Part shown: positions 31,830 to 40,006 of the stretch, piece by piece | How positions within the stretch are numbered: position 1 is the stretch's first letter | Layout: each line of letters starts with the position of its first letter | Source: UBA2589 sp965223235 | GTDB lineage: Bacteria; Gemmatimonadota; Gemmatimonadetes; Longimicrobiales; Gaopeijiaceae | Assembly: GCA_965223235.1 (NCBI GenBank) | Contig: CBDCVV010000012.1 | Location: 1-64,000 of the forward strand | DNA length: 64,000 nt | Reading direction: 5' to 3' | Made by a program: the position numbers and the translations under genes | Notes under the pieces: model-generated | What the model was told of the DNA's origin: nothing | Databases searched by the model: none | The model's input: the letters and a program-made list of their open reading frames with translations, nothing else

Positions 31830-33136
31830 CCCTGATGGGTAACAGTTAGTAAAGGCTGATGGGTTACAGTCTGGGGTTTCTTGAGGAGGAGCCATCATGG
31901 TCGATGATGGCTCCTTTATCTATGTGTAACCACCCGAGGTGAACGGGTCCGAAGAAGACGGCCCAGACGTCGGGGCTGATCTCTTCGAGGCCGATGAAGT
32001 GGCCGCCGAGGAGTTGGGAGACATTGATCCAGCGGGAGTGCCACCGGATGCCTCCATTGGTGGAGACCTTTCTGACCTCGAAGTGAGCGGGGTACTCGAT
32101 GGGCGGGATCTTGTTGGGGAAGGGCCTCGGTGAGGGCTGGTAGACGGAAGCGGGTGGAGCCTGGTCGTGCGCTTCGTGGGGTCGGACGTCGTTGTAGTAG
32201 GAGACGAACTCATTGAAGCGACGCTGCTGAGCGGACCGGTTGCCGGCGGGTGGGATGGTGGTCTCGGCCTTGAGGTCACGATGCATGCGCTCGTGTCGGC
32301 CGTTCTGGTGTGGAGAAGCGGGCTCAATGAGTTCGGGCAGGATGCCGAGTGTGATCCACCAGACGGAGAGCTGGGAGAGCCGAGCGAGGGAGTGTGCGGA
32401 AGAGAAGGGCACACCGTTGTCGGATCGGATGCGCTCGGGGAGTCCGAACTCACGGAAGACGCGCGTGAAGACACGCTTGGTGTCGAGGAAGCGAGTGCCT
32501 GGGAGGCCCTGGCACGCGAGCAGATATCGGCTGAAGCCGTCCTGGATGGTCAGCGGATAGCAGCGGACACCGTCTCGCATTTTGAAGTCGCCCTTGAAGT
32601 CGGCGGACCAGATCCGGTTGGGTGCATCCATCTCCGTGTTCGGCCGCCCAGGATGTTCAGATCTGCTCCGTCGCTTGGGCGTGGCGACGAGTCCCAGTCG
32701 GACGAAGTGGTTGTGGAGAGTCTGCTGGGTCGGGATCGGCCAGTCGGGGTGCGTGGTATGGAGGAGCTTCCAGACCTTGCCGGCCCCGACCGGCACACGG
32801 CGGCTTAGGCGGATCCGGACCGCCTCTTCGATCACGAAGTCGGGCGTCGCATGCGGACAGTGCCGCGGTCGATGGGACCGGTCCTCGAGTCCCTCAGGCC
32901 CGAACTCATCGTATCGCCGGATCCACTTGTAGACCTTCGGTCGGCTGATGTCGTGTCGTCTGGCGAGCTCGGCGACGCTGAAGTCACCGGTCAGCCATTC
33001 CATGATCAACTTCTTTCGCTGGGTCACGCGATCGGTCTCCCACCATGCCATGATCTCCTCCTTTCGGAGGCTCATGCTGGGTTGGAGACTGTAACCCATC
33101 ACCCTTTACTGTTCTGTAACCCATCAGGGTTTACCG
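31826..33136 (-). mobile_element. IS481-family insertion sequence
   Basis: About 1.3 kb with long inverted ends. Each end holds two direct copies of a TGATGGGTTACAG-like unit separated by about 14 bases (left end near 31832-31872, right end near 33085-33130), probable transposase-binding sites. One transposase gene on the minus strand. No clear target duplication. Confidence 0.85.
31864..33051 (-). CDS. IS481-family transposase
   Basis: 395 residues from an ATG with AAAGGAGGAG upstream; an upstream in-frame start lies in the IS end and is rejected. Winged HTH at the N-terminus (FSVAELARRHDISRPKVYKWIRRYDEFG), then the integrase core with DDE residues in SADFKGDF, IRSDNGVPFSS and HQNGRHERMHRDLK. 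The C-terminal DUF-like beta region is usual for this family. Frame intact. Confidence 0.94.
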   Translation of the reverse strand: MAWWETDRVTQRKKLIMEWLTGDFSVAELARRHDISRPKVYKWIRRYDEFGPEGLEDRSHRPRHCPHATPDFVIEEAVRIRLSRRVPVGAGKVWKLLHTTHPDWPIPTQQTLHNHFVRLGLVATPKRRSRSEHPGRPNTEMDAPNRIWSADFKGDFKMRDGVRCYPLTIQDGFSRYLLACQGLPGTRFLDTKRVFTRVFREFGLPERIRSDNGVPFSSAHSLARLSQLSVWWITLGILPELIEPASPHQNGRHERMHRDLKAETTIPPAGNRSAQQRRFNEFVSYYNDVRPHEAHDQAPPASVYQPSPRPFPNKIPPIEYPAHFEVRKVSTNGGIRWHSRWINVSQLLGGHFIGLEEISPDVWAVFFGPVHLGWLHIDKGAIIDHDGSSSRNPRL

Positions 33137-33148
33137 TACCGCCGCACC

Positions 33149-33255
33149 AGCTAACATGGACTTCTACAGTCAGCGGATGCCGTAGAGGGCGAGTCAGGTA
33201 GCTCTTGCGGCTTGTCAGCTACCAGGCGCTGCAGTAGAACTCCGAGTCGCTAGCT
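33149..33255 (+). repeat. attC site 43 (type B, altered R')
   Basis: 107 bp, R'' AGCTAAC, R' GCTAGCT (GTT changed to GCT). Both outer flanks carry the same pairing tag (CGCACCAGC before R'', GCTGGTGCG after R'), unlike other sites, so the left half came from a cassette now lost. Confidence 0.85.
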
Positions 33256-33280
33256 GGTGCGCATACTTTCCTGGAGCCCG

Positions 33281-33796
33281 ATGACCGATCTTTTGACTCT
33301 TTACGCTGAGGTGGCGGTCGGATTCACGGGATTCGCGGCGATCGTGTCGGCTCTTGGCGTGGCGCCGAGTCACGCGGACATGCGCCTCGATCGTCTTCGC
33401 CTGCGAAATCTGGTTGAGATCGGAGTATGTGTGGTCTTGGCTGCGTTGCTCCCGATGCTTCTGACGCACGCTAGTGACGGCACCCAATGGCCGTGGCGAA
33501 TAAGCGCGGGGATTCTCACTGGTTTCTATGTCAGTCTGTTCGTCCTCCATGTGCGCCGAAACCGAGACGCGCGCGTTGCAGACTTGGCGGGCTACAGCCG
33601 CGCGGGCTCCCTCGCCCTCTACCTCATGGGGATCGCAGGCCTCGGCGTTCTGCTAGTTGCTCAGGCCGCCCCCTCCCTCGTGGATCTCCAGGTTGCGTAC
33701 GGCGTGTCACTATTCTTCATGGTAGCCATGCTTGGACTCTATTTCGTCCGGATCGCGGCGTCACTTCTGACGCACAACGTCGGCGATGGCGGGTGA
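33281..33796 (+). CDS. Integral membrane protein
   Basis: 171 residues from an ATG preceded by GGAG. Five hydrophobic segments, starting LLTLYAEVAVGFTGFAAIVSALG, a pattern seen in a widespread family of uncharacterised bacterial membrane proteins. Arginine-rich cytosolic loop RLDRLRLRNL. Function unknown. Confidence 0.75.
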   Translation: MTDLLTLYAEVAVGFTGFAAIVSALGVAPSHADMRLDRLRLRNLVEIGVCVVLAALLPMLLTHASDGTQWPWRISAGILTGFYVSLFVLHVRRNRDARVADLAGYSRAGSLALYLMGIAGLGVLLVAQAAPSLVDLQVAYGVSLFFMVAMLGLYFVRIAASLLTHNVGDGG

Positions 33797-33812
33797 CCGT
33801 ACCCGGGGCACC

Positions 33813-33918
33813 AGCCAACAAGGACTTCTACAGTCCGGGTAGGCTTGAAGGGTGGGGCCGGTAGCTTTTGCGGCTTGTCAGCTGCTAGCCGCTGCAGTAG
33901 AACTCCGGGTCGCTAGGT
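33813..33918 (+). repeat. attC site 44 (type B variant)
   Basis: 106 bp, R'' AGCCAAC, R' GCTAGGT (again GCT). The last complete site; sites beyond it are degenerate. Confidence 0.85.
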
Positions 33919-33953
33919 GCCAACTCTAGGGTTGGGAAGGGAGCGGGAGCAGA

Positions 33954-34637
33954 ATGCATCTGGGATTGGTGGGTGGGATTGGGCCGGCCGCGACGGACTA
34001 CTATTATCGCCAGTTGATTTCACGATTCCGTGCTCGAGGCCAACCGCTAGACGCGACGATCGTTCACGCGGACTCGCCCACGTTGTTGGCGAACATGGAT
34101 GCGGGCGCGGTCGAGGCTCAAGTCGAGATCTACGGGGTCTTGGCAGGGCGTCTTCTGGATGCAGGTGCGGACGTCATGGCGATCACGTCGATCAGCGGTC
34201 ACTTCTGCGTTGAGGAGTTCAGGCGAGAATCCCCGCTTCCGGTGTGCAACATCCTGGAGACAATCTCGAGCGCTCTCTCGAAGGCAGGATACTCCCGAGT
34301 TGGTGTGCTCGGTACGCGCGGCACCATGACCACCCGACTGTTCGGAGGGATCACGTCGGCAGAGGTGGTCGCACCCTCAGGCCCAGCTCTCGACGCCGTT
34401 CACGAGGCATACGTCTCGGTTGCGATGGCGGGCGCTCCGGATCCGGTCAGTCGAGAGACTCTCGTCGATGCTGGGAGGGAGATGGTGCGATCGCAGGATG
34501 TCGAGGCTGTACTGCTCGGTGGTACCGATCTTATCGTGGTGATGGATGGAGCAGAGCTCGACTTTCCGGTCGTGGATTGTGCTGGCCTGCACATAACCGA
34601 GCTCGCGAGACTGGCTGGCGTGGCTGACATCGAGTGA
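33954..34637 (+). CDS. Aspartate/glutamate racemase-fold protein lacking both catalytic cysteines
   Basis: 227 residues, full length for the family. N-terminal GLVGGIGPAATDYYY, GVLGTRGTMTTRLF and the two half-sites are recognisable. The first catalytic site, normally CNTxH, reads SISGH (Cys to Ser); the second, normally GCTE, reads GGTD (Cys to Gly). Classical cofactor-independent racemases need at least one of these cysteines, so this protein either catalyses another reaction or is inactive. Its cassette lacks a recognisable left half of an attC downstream. Confidence 0.82.
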   Translation: MHLGLVGGIGPAATDYYYRQLISRFRARGQPLDATIVHADSPTLLANMDAGAVEAQVEIYGVLAGRLLDAGADVMAITSISGHFCVEEFRRESPLPVCNILETISSALSKAGYSRVGVLGTRGTMTTRLFGGITSAEVVAPSGPALDAVHEAYVSVAMAGAPDPVSRETLVDAGREMVRSQDVEAVLLGGTDLIVVMDGAELDFPVVDCAGLHITELARLAGVADIE

Positions 34638-35309
34638 ACGAGAAGGGAGGCTCCGAGCTCACTTCACCGCAGAGCCCCTACGACCTCCAGAATGTCACTG
34701 ATCTAGACCGATACCATGTAGCCGCCGAAGGCGTCTTCTTCTGCGTCGTCTTCGTGCGCGGGCGAGCGCTCGCCGATGGGCTTCAGAAAGTCGAATAGGC
34801 CTGGCGCCAGCCGGAACTGAGCCGAGCGGGGCGCAAGAGCCCGACGCCGGTGTGAGAAGGAGGGCTATGAAGCCTCGCCTTGTCATCGATTCTCCCGTTT
34901 GAAGTGGTCACCATCCAGTCCTTTCGTTTGAAAGGAGCGTGCCACAACCATGGCCTCCGAAGAGGCACATTTTGCCGGCATCATTCGCCGGGGGCTACCG
35001 GCGGGGCGTCTCCAAATGGCAACACATCGTGTCTCCGATTCAGGATGCCCGCCTGAGCGGCGGCGGGTGACTGGCAAGAGAGGCGGTCAACAGGTGAGTC
35101 AGGAGACCTACCATCAGATGCCGCCGTTGGCGTTCACGAGACGAGTCTCGAAGTCCCCATGTCGGGCGCACCCGGTGCCCCTGCGCAAGGGTGCTCACGC
35201 CTATGGTACCGTCCCACAGCCTTGCCATCAGCCGACTCAACGAGGAATCGCTGCAATCCGGGGATTACCGAGTCTTCCTCGGCTAGCGCCACTGTTTGTC
35301 AGGAGGCCA
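34638..35309 (+). other. Intergenic stretch without convincing gene
   Basis: I find no recognisable gene. An 11-codon frame with AAGGAGG upstream (34867) and a 123-codon frame from an ATG at 34950 exist, but the latter has proline- and arginine-rich non-protein-like composition and runs into an attC remnant. This may be remains of a decayed cassette or insertion sequence. Confidence 0.5.
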
Positions 35310-35339
35310 CCCCGGCAGTAGAACTCCGAGACGTTTGGT
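35310..35339 (+). repeat. Degenerate attC, right half only
   Basis: GGCAGTAGAACTCCGAGACG followed by TTTGGTG: L' intact, R' decayed (GTTTGGT). No left half is found. Confidence 0.75.
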
Positions 35340-35361
35340 GTCGCCGGGAGGAAGTCGAGTC

Positions 35362-36183
35362 GTGGATCTGCCACCTATGGACGATGCGCTCGCTGAGGAG
35401 CTACGGCTCGAGGTCTGGGGGATGGCGGACGCTTACCTTGCCGCGCTGTTGGAGGTCTCGACGGACGGCTCGATCGGGGGCGTCTATTTGAAGGGGTCCT
35501 CGAACCGGCCGTGGGACTCGGAGATCGACTACGTACCTGAGTTGAGCGACGTCGACATTCACGTCCGACTTACAACCGATGCCGATTCAGTTGTGCATTC
35601 CGTTGACTTCGCATTTGAGGTGGCACGAGTTGCGCTGGAGGGCTACAGACGCCGGTTTCCACGTCCGAGACACACCCCTCGACCCCAGCTCTTCTTTCTC
35701 GAGCGCCTCGAGGAGCTCGCAGGCTACCTCCCGTCTCCCTCCGGCTCCGTGCGCACGCTCTTTGGGCGCGAGTATCAGGGTGGGACGGAGTCCGCATACT
35801 CGGGCGTGGGGCCGTCGGACGTTGAACGGTTCCTGGCGGACGCCACCTTCGTCCAGCACGAGTTGGCCGGGAAGATCATCGACCGCCCCGGGAGGCTGCT
35901 GTGGCAGGTGGTCTCGAGCCTGACGTTCAGGGTTGCACCGGCCGGACCTCGTCTACTGACTCGGCTGGGCGTCCCACCGTACCAAGCCTGGTCGCTGAAT
36001 CGGACCGGCATCGTGCACGAGCTCTACGCTCGGGGGCAGGGAAGCCTAGGTGGGCACTACGCTGACTTCTACCGCGCGGGCTGGGAGGGCTTTCGCTCCG
36101 GCTTCTCCGACGATGCTGCGGCTCACCGGGCGGTGTCGGCGGCCTGCCGGCTCTACGCCGATGGTTGCGAGGTGGTCTCGTAA
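35362..36183 (+). CDS. Nucleotidyltransferase-fold protein
   Basis: 273 residues from a GTG with GGGAGGAAG ten bases upstream; an ATG at 35377 is possible. The polymerase-beta-like NT motif is visible as GVYLKGSSNRPW followed by ELSDVDIHVRL (Gly-Ser, then Asp-x-Asp). The remaining helical part resembles the C-terminal halves of minimal nucleotidyltransferases. Substrate unknown. It lies between two degenerate attC sites. Confidence 0.75.
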   Translation: MDLPPMDDALAEELRLEVWGMADAYLAALLEVSTDGSIGGVYLKGSSNRPWDSEIDYVPELSDVDIHVRLTTDADSVVHSVDFAFEVARVALEGYRRRFPRPRHTPRPQLFFLERLEELAGYLPSPSGSVRTLFGREYQGGTESAYSGVGPSDVERFLADATFVQHELAGKIIDRPGRLLWQVVSSLTFRVAPAGPRLLTRLGVPPYQAWSLNRTGIVHELYARGQGSLGGHYADFYRAGWEGFRSGFSDDAAAHRAVSAACRLYADGCEVVS

Positions 36184-36213
36184 GCGTGGGAGTAAGCGCA
36201 ACCCTGGGGGGGC

Positions 36214-36320
36214 AGCCAACGTGGAATGCTTACAGTCAGCGGGTGCCCAGGAAGTGAGTCTGGTACCGGCCGCGGATAGTCAGCTCTCTGTGTCTCAGGT
36301 AGAGCCCCGAGTCGTCGACC
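36214..36320 (+). repeat. Degenerate attC site
   Basis: Left AGCCAACGTGG and TTACAGTCAGCGGGTGCC, right GATAGTCAGCT and CCCGAGTCGTCGACC align with type B over the whole length, but R', L' and the core have decayed. Probably inactive. Confidence 0.75.
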
Positions 36321-36399
36321 GGAAACACTCTCGCGCCGGTGGTCTATCAGCAAAGAGACGTATCGATCGTGCTCGGTAGATCAAGGATCCGGGGGTAGC

Positions 36400-36933
36400 A
36401 TGAGTAAGTGGTGGAAGCGACTCAGAGGTGCGGTGGGCAACGCTGTACTGTGGGGAGTTGCCTGGGCGACCGCGTCCGTACCGGTAATCGCGATACTTCA
36501 GGTATTAGGACTGGGGGAGATGTTCGGGTTGCTTCCGCTTGCTCCGCGGATTGTCGGAACCCTTGCCGGAATGGGGTTCGTCGCGGGCGGTGCGGTGTCG
36601 ACGTACCTAGCTCTTTCTCCCGGACGCCGGTTGGAGGACCTCAACGTTCCCATACTCGGCTTGCTCGGCGGCGTGTTCGGAGCCGCGATGGCCCCGATCT
36701 TCGGCTTCCTACCGGCGGTGGCGTCGCTGCTGGGTGTCCCGTTTCCCGTAGCGATGGCGTGGGCTGCAGGTATCGCTGGGGTCCTCGGGGCTGCGACATC
36801 GATCGGGACGGTGCGGTTTGCGCAAGCTGCGGAAGCGTTGCCGGCGGCGAACAATCCAAGCGGACCGATCAAGGGCAGCGGCGAGGCTCAGCTCGACGTT
36901 GTGAAGGCGACCGGGCAGCGCGTTTCTAGCTGA
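36400..36933 (+). CDS. Membrane protein, paralogue group M (copy 2)
   Basis: 177 residues with four helices and a basic start (SKWWKRLRGAVGNAVLWGVAW). The linker GRRLEDLNVPILGLLGG matches the group signature seen at 8763, 41273 and 47520. Function unknown. It lies just right of the last aligned degenerate attC. Confidence 0.72.
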   Translation: MSKWWKRLRGAVGNAVLWGVAWATASVPVIAILQVLGLGEMFGLLPLAPRIVGTLAGMGFVAGGAVSTYLALSPGRRLEDLNVPILGLLGGVFGAAMAPIFGFLPAVASLLGVPFPVAMAWAAGIAGVLGAATSIGTVRFAQAAEALPAANNPSGPIKGSGEAQLDVVKATGQRVSS

Positions 36934-36951
36934 CCGTTGGATGGACTGAAG

Positions 36952-37500
36952 ATGCCCGTAGTGCTCAATCTTGCACCTTCGGCGATGGCGGGCTTGCTGC
37001 TGCTCGCATCGTGGTGCGGCCCCGCCCACGCTCAGTGGGGAGCGCCGCCCACGCTTCGAGGCGGCCTGCTGGTTGTCCATGGTGCCTCACTAGGTTTCGA
37101 TCTCGATGTGCCGCTGATGGATCGGCTCTCCGGACTTGGTATCGTCCGCGGCGTGGACGAGGGTCTGGACTGTCTCGGCGCTGCGCGGGTGTCGCCGTGT
37201 ACCGCCGACGGGGTAAGCCTGGGGGTTGGACTCCGGATGCAATCCGAACCCCATGGCTGGGGCATCTACGCTGAAGGTTTCGGGGGTGGGCATCGATATC
37301 GGTCGGGCGACATTCACCCCATGGTCGGTGGTGGCCTCGGCGTCATGCACTCGGTGGGTGCTCGCGGAAGTGTTGAGCTCGGCTATGAGTTGCGCCGCAT
37401 CGGCGCAGACCAGCTCGAGACCCTCACGTACACCGGGGTCGGGTCAACCCACCGAAACACCCATGGAGTACGCTTCTCGATAGGCTTCCGCCTACGCTAG
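36952..37500 (+). CDS. Secreted beta-barrel-like protein
   Basis: 182 residues from an ATG at 36952. Signal peptide ending AHAQ. The remainder shows alternating hydrophobic strands with glycine (GVSLGVGLRMQSE, HPMVGGGLGVMHSVG, GSVELGYELRRIG) and ends in aromatic-containing FSIGFRLR, like small outer-membrane beta-barrels. Two cysteines in the exported part. Function unknown. Confidence 0.65.
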   Translation: MPVVLNLAPSAMAGLLLLASWCGPAHAQWGAPPTLRGGLLVVHGASLGFDLDVPLMDRLSGLGIVRGVDEGLDCLGAARVSPCTADGVSLGVGLRMQSEPHGWGIYAEGFGGGHRYRSGDIHPMVGGGLGVMHSVGARGSVELGYELRRIGADQLETLTYTGVGSTHRNTHGVRFSIGFRLR

Positions 37501-37592
37501 TCTGCCTTCTCGACAACCCGGTCAAGCTGGCGGTCGGTCAGGCAGCTCTCGCGGCTTCTCAGCTACCAGGCTTGGCAGTTGAGGCCGTCGCC
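37500..37592 (+). repeat. Degenerate attC site
   Basis: GGTCAGGCAGCTCTCGCGG and CTTCTCAGCTACCAGGC match the interior of type B sites; the R and L boxes are almost erased (GCAGTTGAGGCCGTCGCC). Confidence 0.7.
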
Positions 37593-38338
37593 CTGGGTCC
37601 CTCAGAGGGGTCGATCCAACGGTTCACCGCCCCTCCCTGCGGCCGTGGCCGCCAGGCCCACCCCACCCCATCAGAGGTCTGCCACCAGTTCCCGGCATCT
37701 TGCCGAAGCGAGTATCGGACCTGCGGGCCGCCTGCGTTGGGAGGTGAGCGTCGAAACTCCACGGTCTCCACAAGTTCGTCACGTCCGGTGACGTAGGTCC
37801 CTCCCAGAGTCGACACCAGTCGTCCGCTCTCGGGGTCGTATACGACCTGCTGGAAGCGCTCACCGGACATCAGCCGAACCGTCCTGAGCGAGGACTCACT
37901 CGCTATCCAGCGCCCCGCCTCCAAACGCTCAAACAAGAGCCACGCTCCCTCTAGTCGGCCTTGGTCGCCCCCGTCAACGCGAGTTAGCCGCATATCAGAA
38001 CCAACGATGGACAACTCTGTGTCCGAAAGGTCGACGTCGAAGGAGACGCTCGAACCCACGCGCCCCGGATTATCCGAATCGAACTCGACGATCTCGGTCA
38101 CACGCGTGCCTGAGCGACTCCACAACCCGCCGTTGGTGTGCACGACCTCCCCATCGACTGGATCGAACCAGACGGCCACTTGGTGCGCGGCGGTGAAGAT
38201 CACCACGACTTCGATGGCCCGGCCATCGCGGGAATCCTGACCGCTCCATGCGCCGATCAGCGGGTCCGGAGACCAGCCCGGGCCCGTCGCCAGGGTCGCG
38301 ATTGCGGCGAAGTCGAGTAGCGATGTCAGGATAGTCAT
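37559..38338 (-). CDS. Hypothetical protein with an internal repeat
   Basis: 259 residues. A weak signal peptide (TILTSLLDFAAIATLATG). Two lipocalin-like halves repeat the pattern VHTNGGLWSRSGTRVTEIVEF (residues about 65) and VSTLGGTYVTGRDELVETVEF (about 185). The last 20 codons run over the degenerate attC site, so the C-terminus is derived from attC DNA. Function unknown. Confidence 0.68.
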   Translation of the reverse strand: MTILTSLLDFAAIATLATGPGWSPDPLIGAWSGQDSRDGRAIEVVVIFTAAHQVAVWFDPVDGEVVHTNGGLWSRSGTRVTEIVEFDSDNPGRVGSSVSFDVDLSDTELSIVGSDMRLTRVDGGDQGRLEGAWLLFERLEAGRWIASESSLRTVRLMSGERFQQVVYDPESGRLVSTLGGTYVTGRDELVETVEFRRSPPNAGGPQVRYSLRQDAGNWWQTSDGVGWAWRPRPQGGAVNRWIDPSEGPRATASTAKPGS

Positions 38339-38515
38339 GAATCACGGTGCTCTCGAGAATTGGACGTGCCCCGGGTAGGCGCTCGGAACATCACCAGGAG
38401 GCTAGGACGTGGCAAACGACTGTCTCGATCCAGCCCAAGAGCGCTAGACCGTGGGCCTTCGCGCGAGGTAGGCGACTGGGTGATGGACAGCGATGCATTG
38501 GGCAGACCTCGAGTC

Positions 38516-38538
38516 GCTGCAGAACTCTGTGTCATTGC
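38516..38538 (+). repeat. Degenerate attC, right half
   Basis: GCTGCAGAACTCTGTGTCAT is close to the GCTGCAGTAGAACTCCGAGT right half of intact sites. Last remnant I can recognise. Confidence 0.55.
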
Positions 38539-38619
38539 TACGTAGTTCGACGTATGCCGTGTACGTCGATCGAGCACGACTGTTCACTCCCGTCGACCTC
38601 GACCTTGGAGCAGGACTTG

Positions 38620-39081
38620 ATGCAATCTTCATTCGATCGCACTCGCGGCAGCGACATCAGAACCCCCGGCCGTCTGAAGGCGCGCGTGTCGCTGGTGCTG
38701 GTTCTAGCGCTGGGGGTACTCAGGCCGACGCCTGTAGCCGCCCAGCCGGCTTCGCCGAGCTCGCTACCTCTCCAGCCTAGGCTGAGGTCCGTACCCCTTT
38801 TCGTGACACCCTGGTCGGGAGACTCCACCACACCTTCGCCGGTCTCGTTCGCAGGGAGCAACTTCGGGAGTGCCGCCGGGCGGGGTGCCTTGATCGGGGC
38901 TGGAATCGGCTTGACGATCGGTCTAGTCGGGTTTGCAATCGCGGCAAACAGTGAAGTGGTCTTCGACCCTGTTGCGCTTACCGTCGGCTACACGGCTGCG
39001 GGGGTTGTTGCGGGAACGGGTGTCGCTGCCCTGCTGTATCTGCTTCCTCGGGCGGGGGTCCGTCGGCCACAGGGTTCGTAG
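38620..39081 (+). CDS. Hypothetical exported protein with glycine-zipper helices
   Basis: 153 residues from an ATG preceded by GGAG. Signal peptide ending PVAAQ, then a proline-rich part, and two glycine-rich hydrophobic helices (GRGALIGAGIGLTIGLVGFAIAA, YTAAGVVAGTGVAALLYLL). Function unknown. Confidence 0.6.
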   Translation: MQSSFDRTRGSDIRTPGRLKARVSLVLVLALGVLRPTPVAAQPASPSSLPLQPRLRSVPLFVTPWSGDSTTPSPVSFAGSNFGSAAGRGALIGAGIGLTIGLVGFAIAANSEVVFDPVALTVGYTAAGVVAGTGVAALLYLLPRAGVRRPQGS

Positions 39082-39337
39082 GGCTTCGCGCTTGGACAGC
39101 GCCACACCTGATCCCTCAGTCTGGTACCACCAACTCGTGGCGCTTGCTGACCGCCCCGTGAGTGAGATCTTCGGGTCGGACCGATCCAGATGCACCCGAG
39201 GGGGGCACTCGTGCAGAGTAGTTGGGCGGGTCAGCGGGCACCCCGCGAGACTTGCAGTCCTGGGGCTGGTGGCGAGGCCTGGGATGCAGCAACATCCCAC
39301 TACGTTGGGCGACGGTGATTGATTCGGAGGAGGAGGC

Positions 39338-39919
39338 ATGCTGCACTGGGCCGTTACGCTCGTGGGATTGAGTTTGTCTTCCTCGCCGATGGCTCTGGAG
39401 AGGGTGAACGTCTGCCCGAGTGAATCGGTGGAGGTCGAAGGTAAGGCTCACTTCACCGTGTCTTCAGGAGACCGTTCCATCGAGCTGAGGTACGCTACTC
39501 CGGGCAACCTCGTGTCTTGCCGCACCACATCGGGGTCGATGGTTTGGATCCGGCTGGCCGAGGAGCCACGTGATGATGGTCAGGGTGGCCCGCATCTAGA
39601 CATCGATGTTTGCAACATCACGGTGCCGCAGACCTTCAGTCCGATGTTGGCTCGCGGCCAGCCCTGTCCAGGGGGACAGACCTGGGCCATATGGTGGCAT
39701 GATGGCCGCGGGGGCGTATTCGCCAACGGAACGACGTCGACCGACTGTGTGCTGCGCCTCGAAGCGCGAAATGAATTGCTATTGGGTGTGTTCTCCTGTC
39801 GCGGCCTTGAAGGCCCCGACGTAGAGGGCCACGTCGACGTGCTGGAGGGCGGATTCGAATGCGAATGTCTCGGAGCGCGCACCGAGGCAGGTCGGCCAGG
39901 ACCTAACGCTCGGCGTTGA
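39338..39919 (+). CDS. Hypothetical secreted cysteine-rich protein
   Basis: 193 residues from an ATG after GGAGGAGG. A short signal peptide (WAVTLVGLSLSSSPMA) is followed by about eight cysteines, likely disulfide-bonded. No family recognised. The 256 bp before it hold no gene. Confidence 0.6.
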   Translation: MLHWAVTLVGLSLSSSPMALERVNVCPSESVEVEGKAHFTVSSGDRSIELRYATPGNLVSCRTTSGSMVWIRLAEEPRDDGQGGPHLDIDVCNITVPQTFSPMLARGQPCPGGQTWAIWWHDGRGGVFANGTTSTDCVLRLEARNELLLGVFSCRGLEGPDVEGHVDVLEGGFECECLGARTEAGRPGPNARR

Positions 39920-40006
39920 CCCAACGGCCGACGGGACGGGGAAAGCGAACGGCCGTCCGGGGTCCGCTGGGTCACTCAAAAGGAACCCCATGTCGGTCCC
40001 GAGCCT

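Larger units (their letters stand above)
1..36320 (+). mobile_element. Chromosomal integron cassette array (no integrase in window)
   Basis: About 44 attC sites in one orientation separate small, functionally unrelated genes over about 34 kb, followed by degenerate sites. The sites share L boxes (TTCTAC and GTAGAA) and have R'' (YYTAAC) and R' (GTTAGR) cores; this homogeneity is typical of sedentary chromosomal integrons. Genes precede their attC, so attI and intI should lie left of position 1 and the oldest cassettes at the right, where attC decay is indeed seen. No tyrosine recombinase is encoded in the window, so an integrase-less (CALIN) array cannot be excluded. Confidence 0.93.

Noticed and set aside
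506..33918. CRISPR-like appearance of regularly repeated units
   Set aside because: The repeats are about 100 bp, vary between types, and the intervals are genes of different length; R and L boxes identify attC sites. No cas genes.
34950..35321. 123-codon frame before the degenerate attC
   Set aside because: Composition is not protein-like, no homologous motif, and it ends within the attC remnant.
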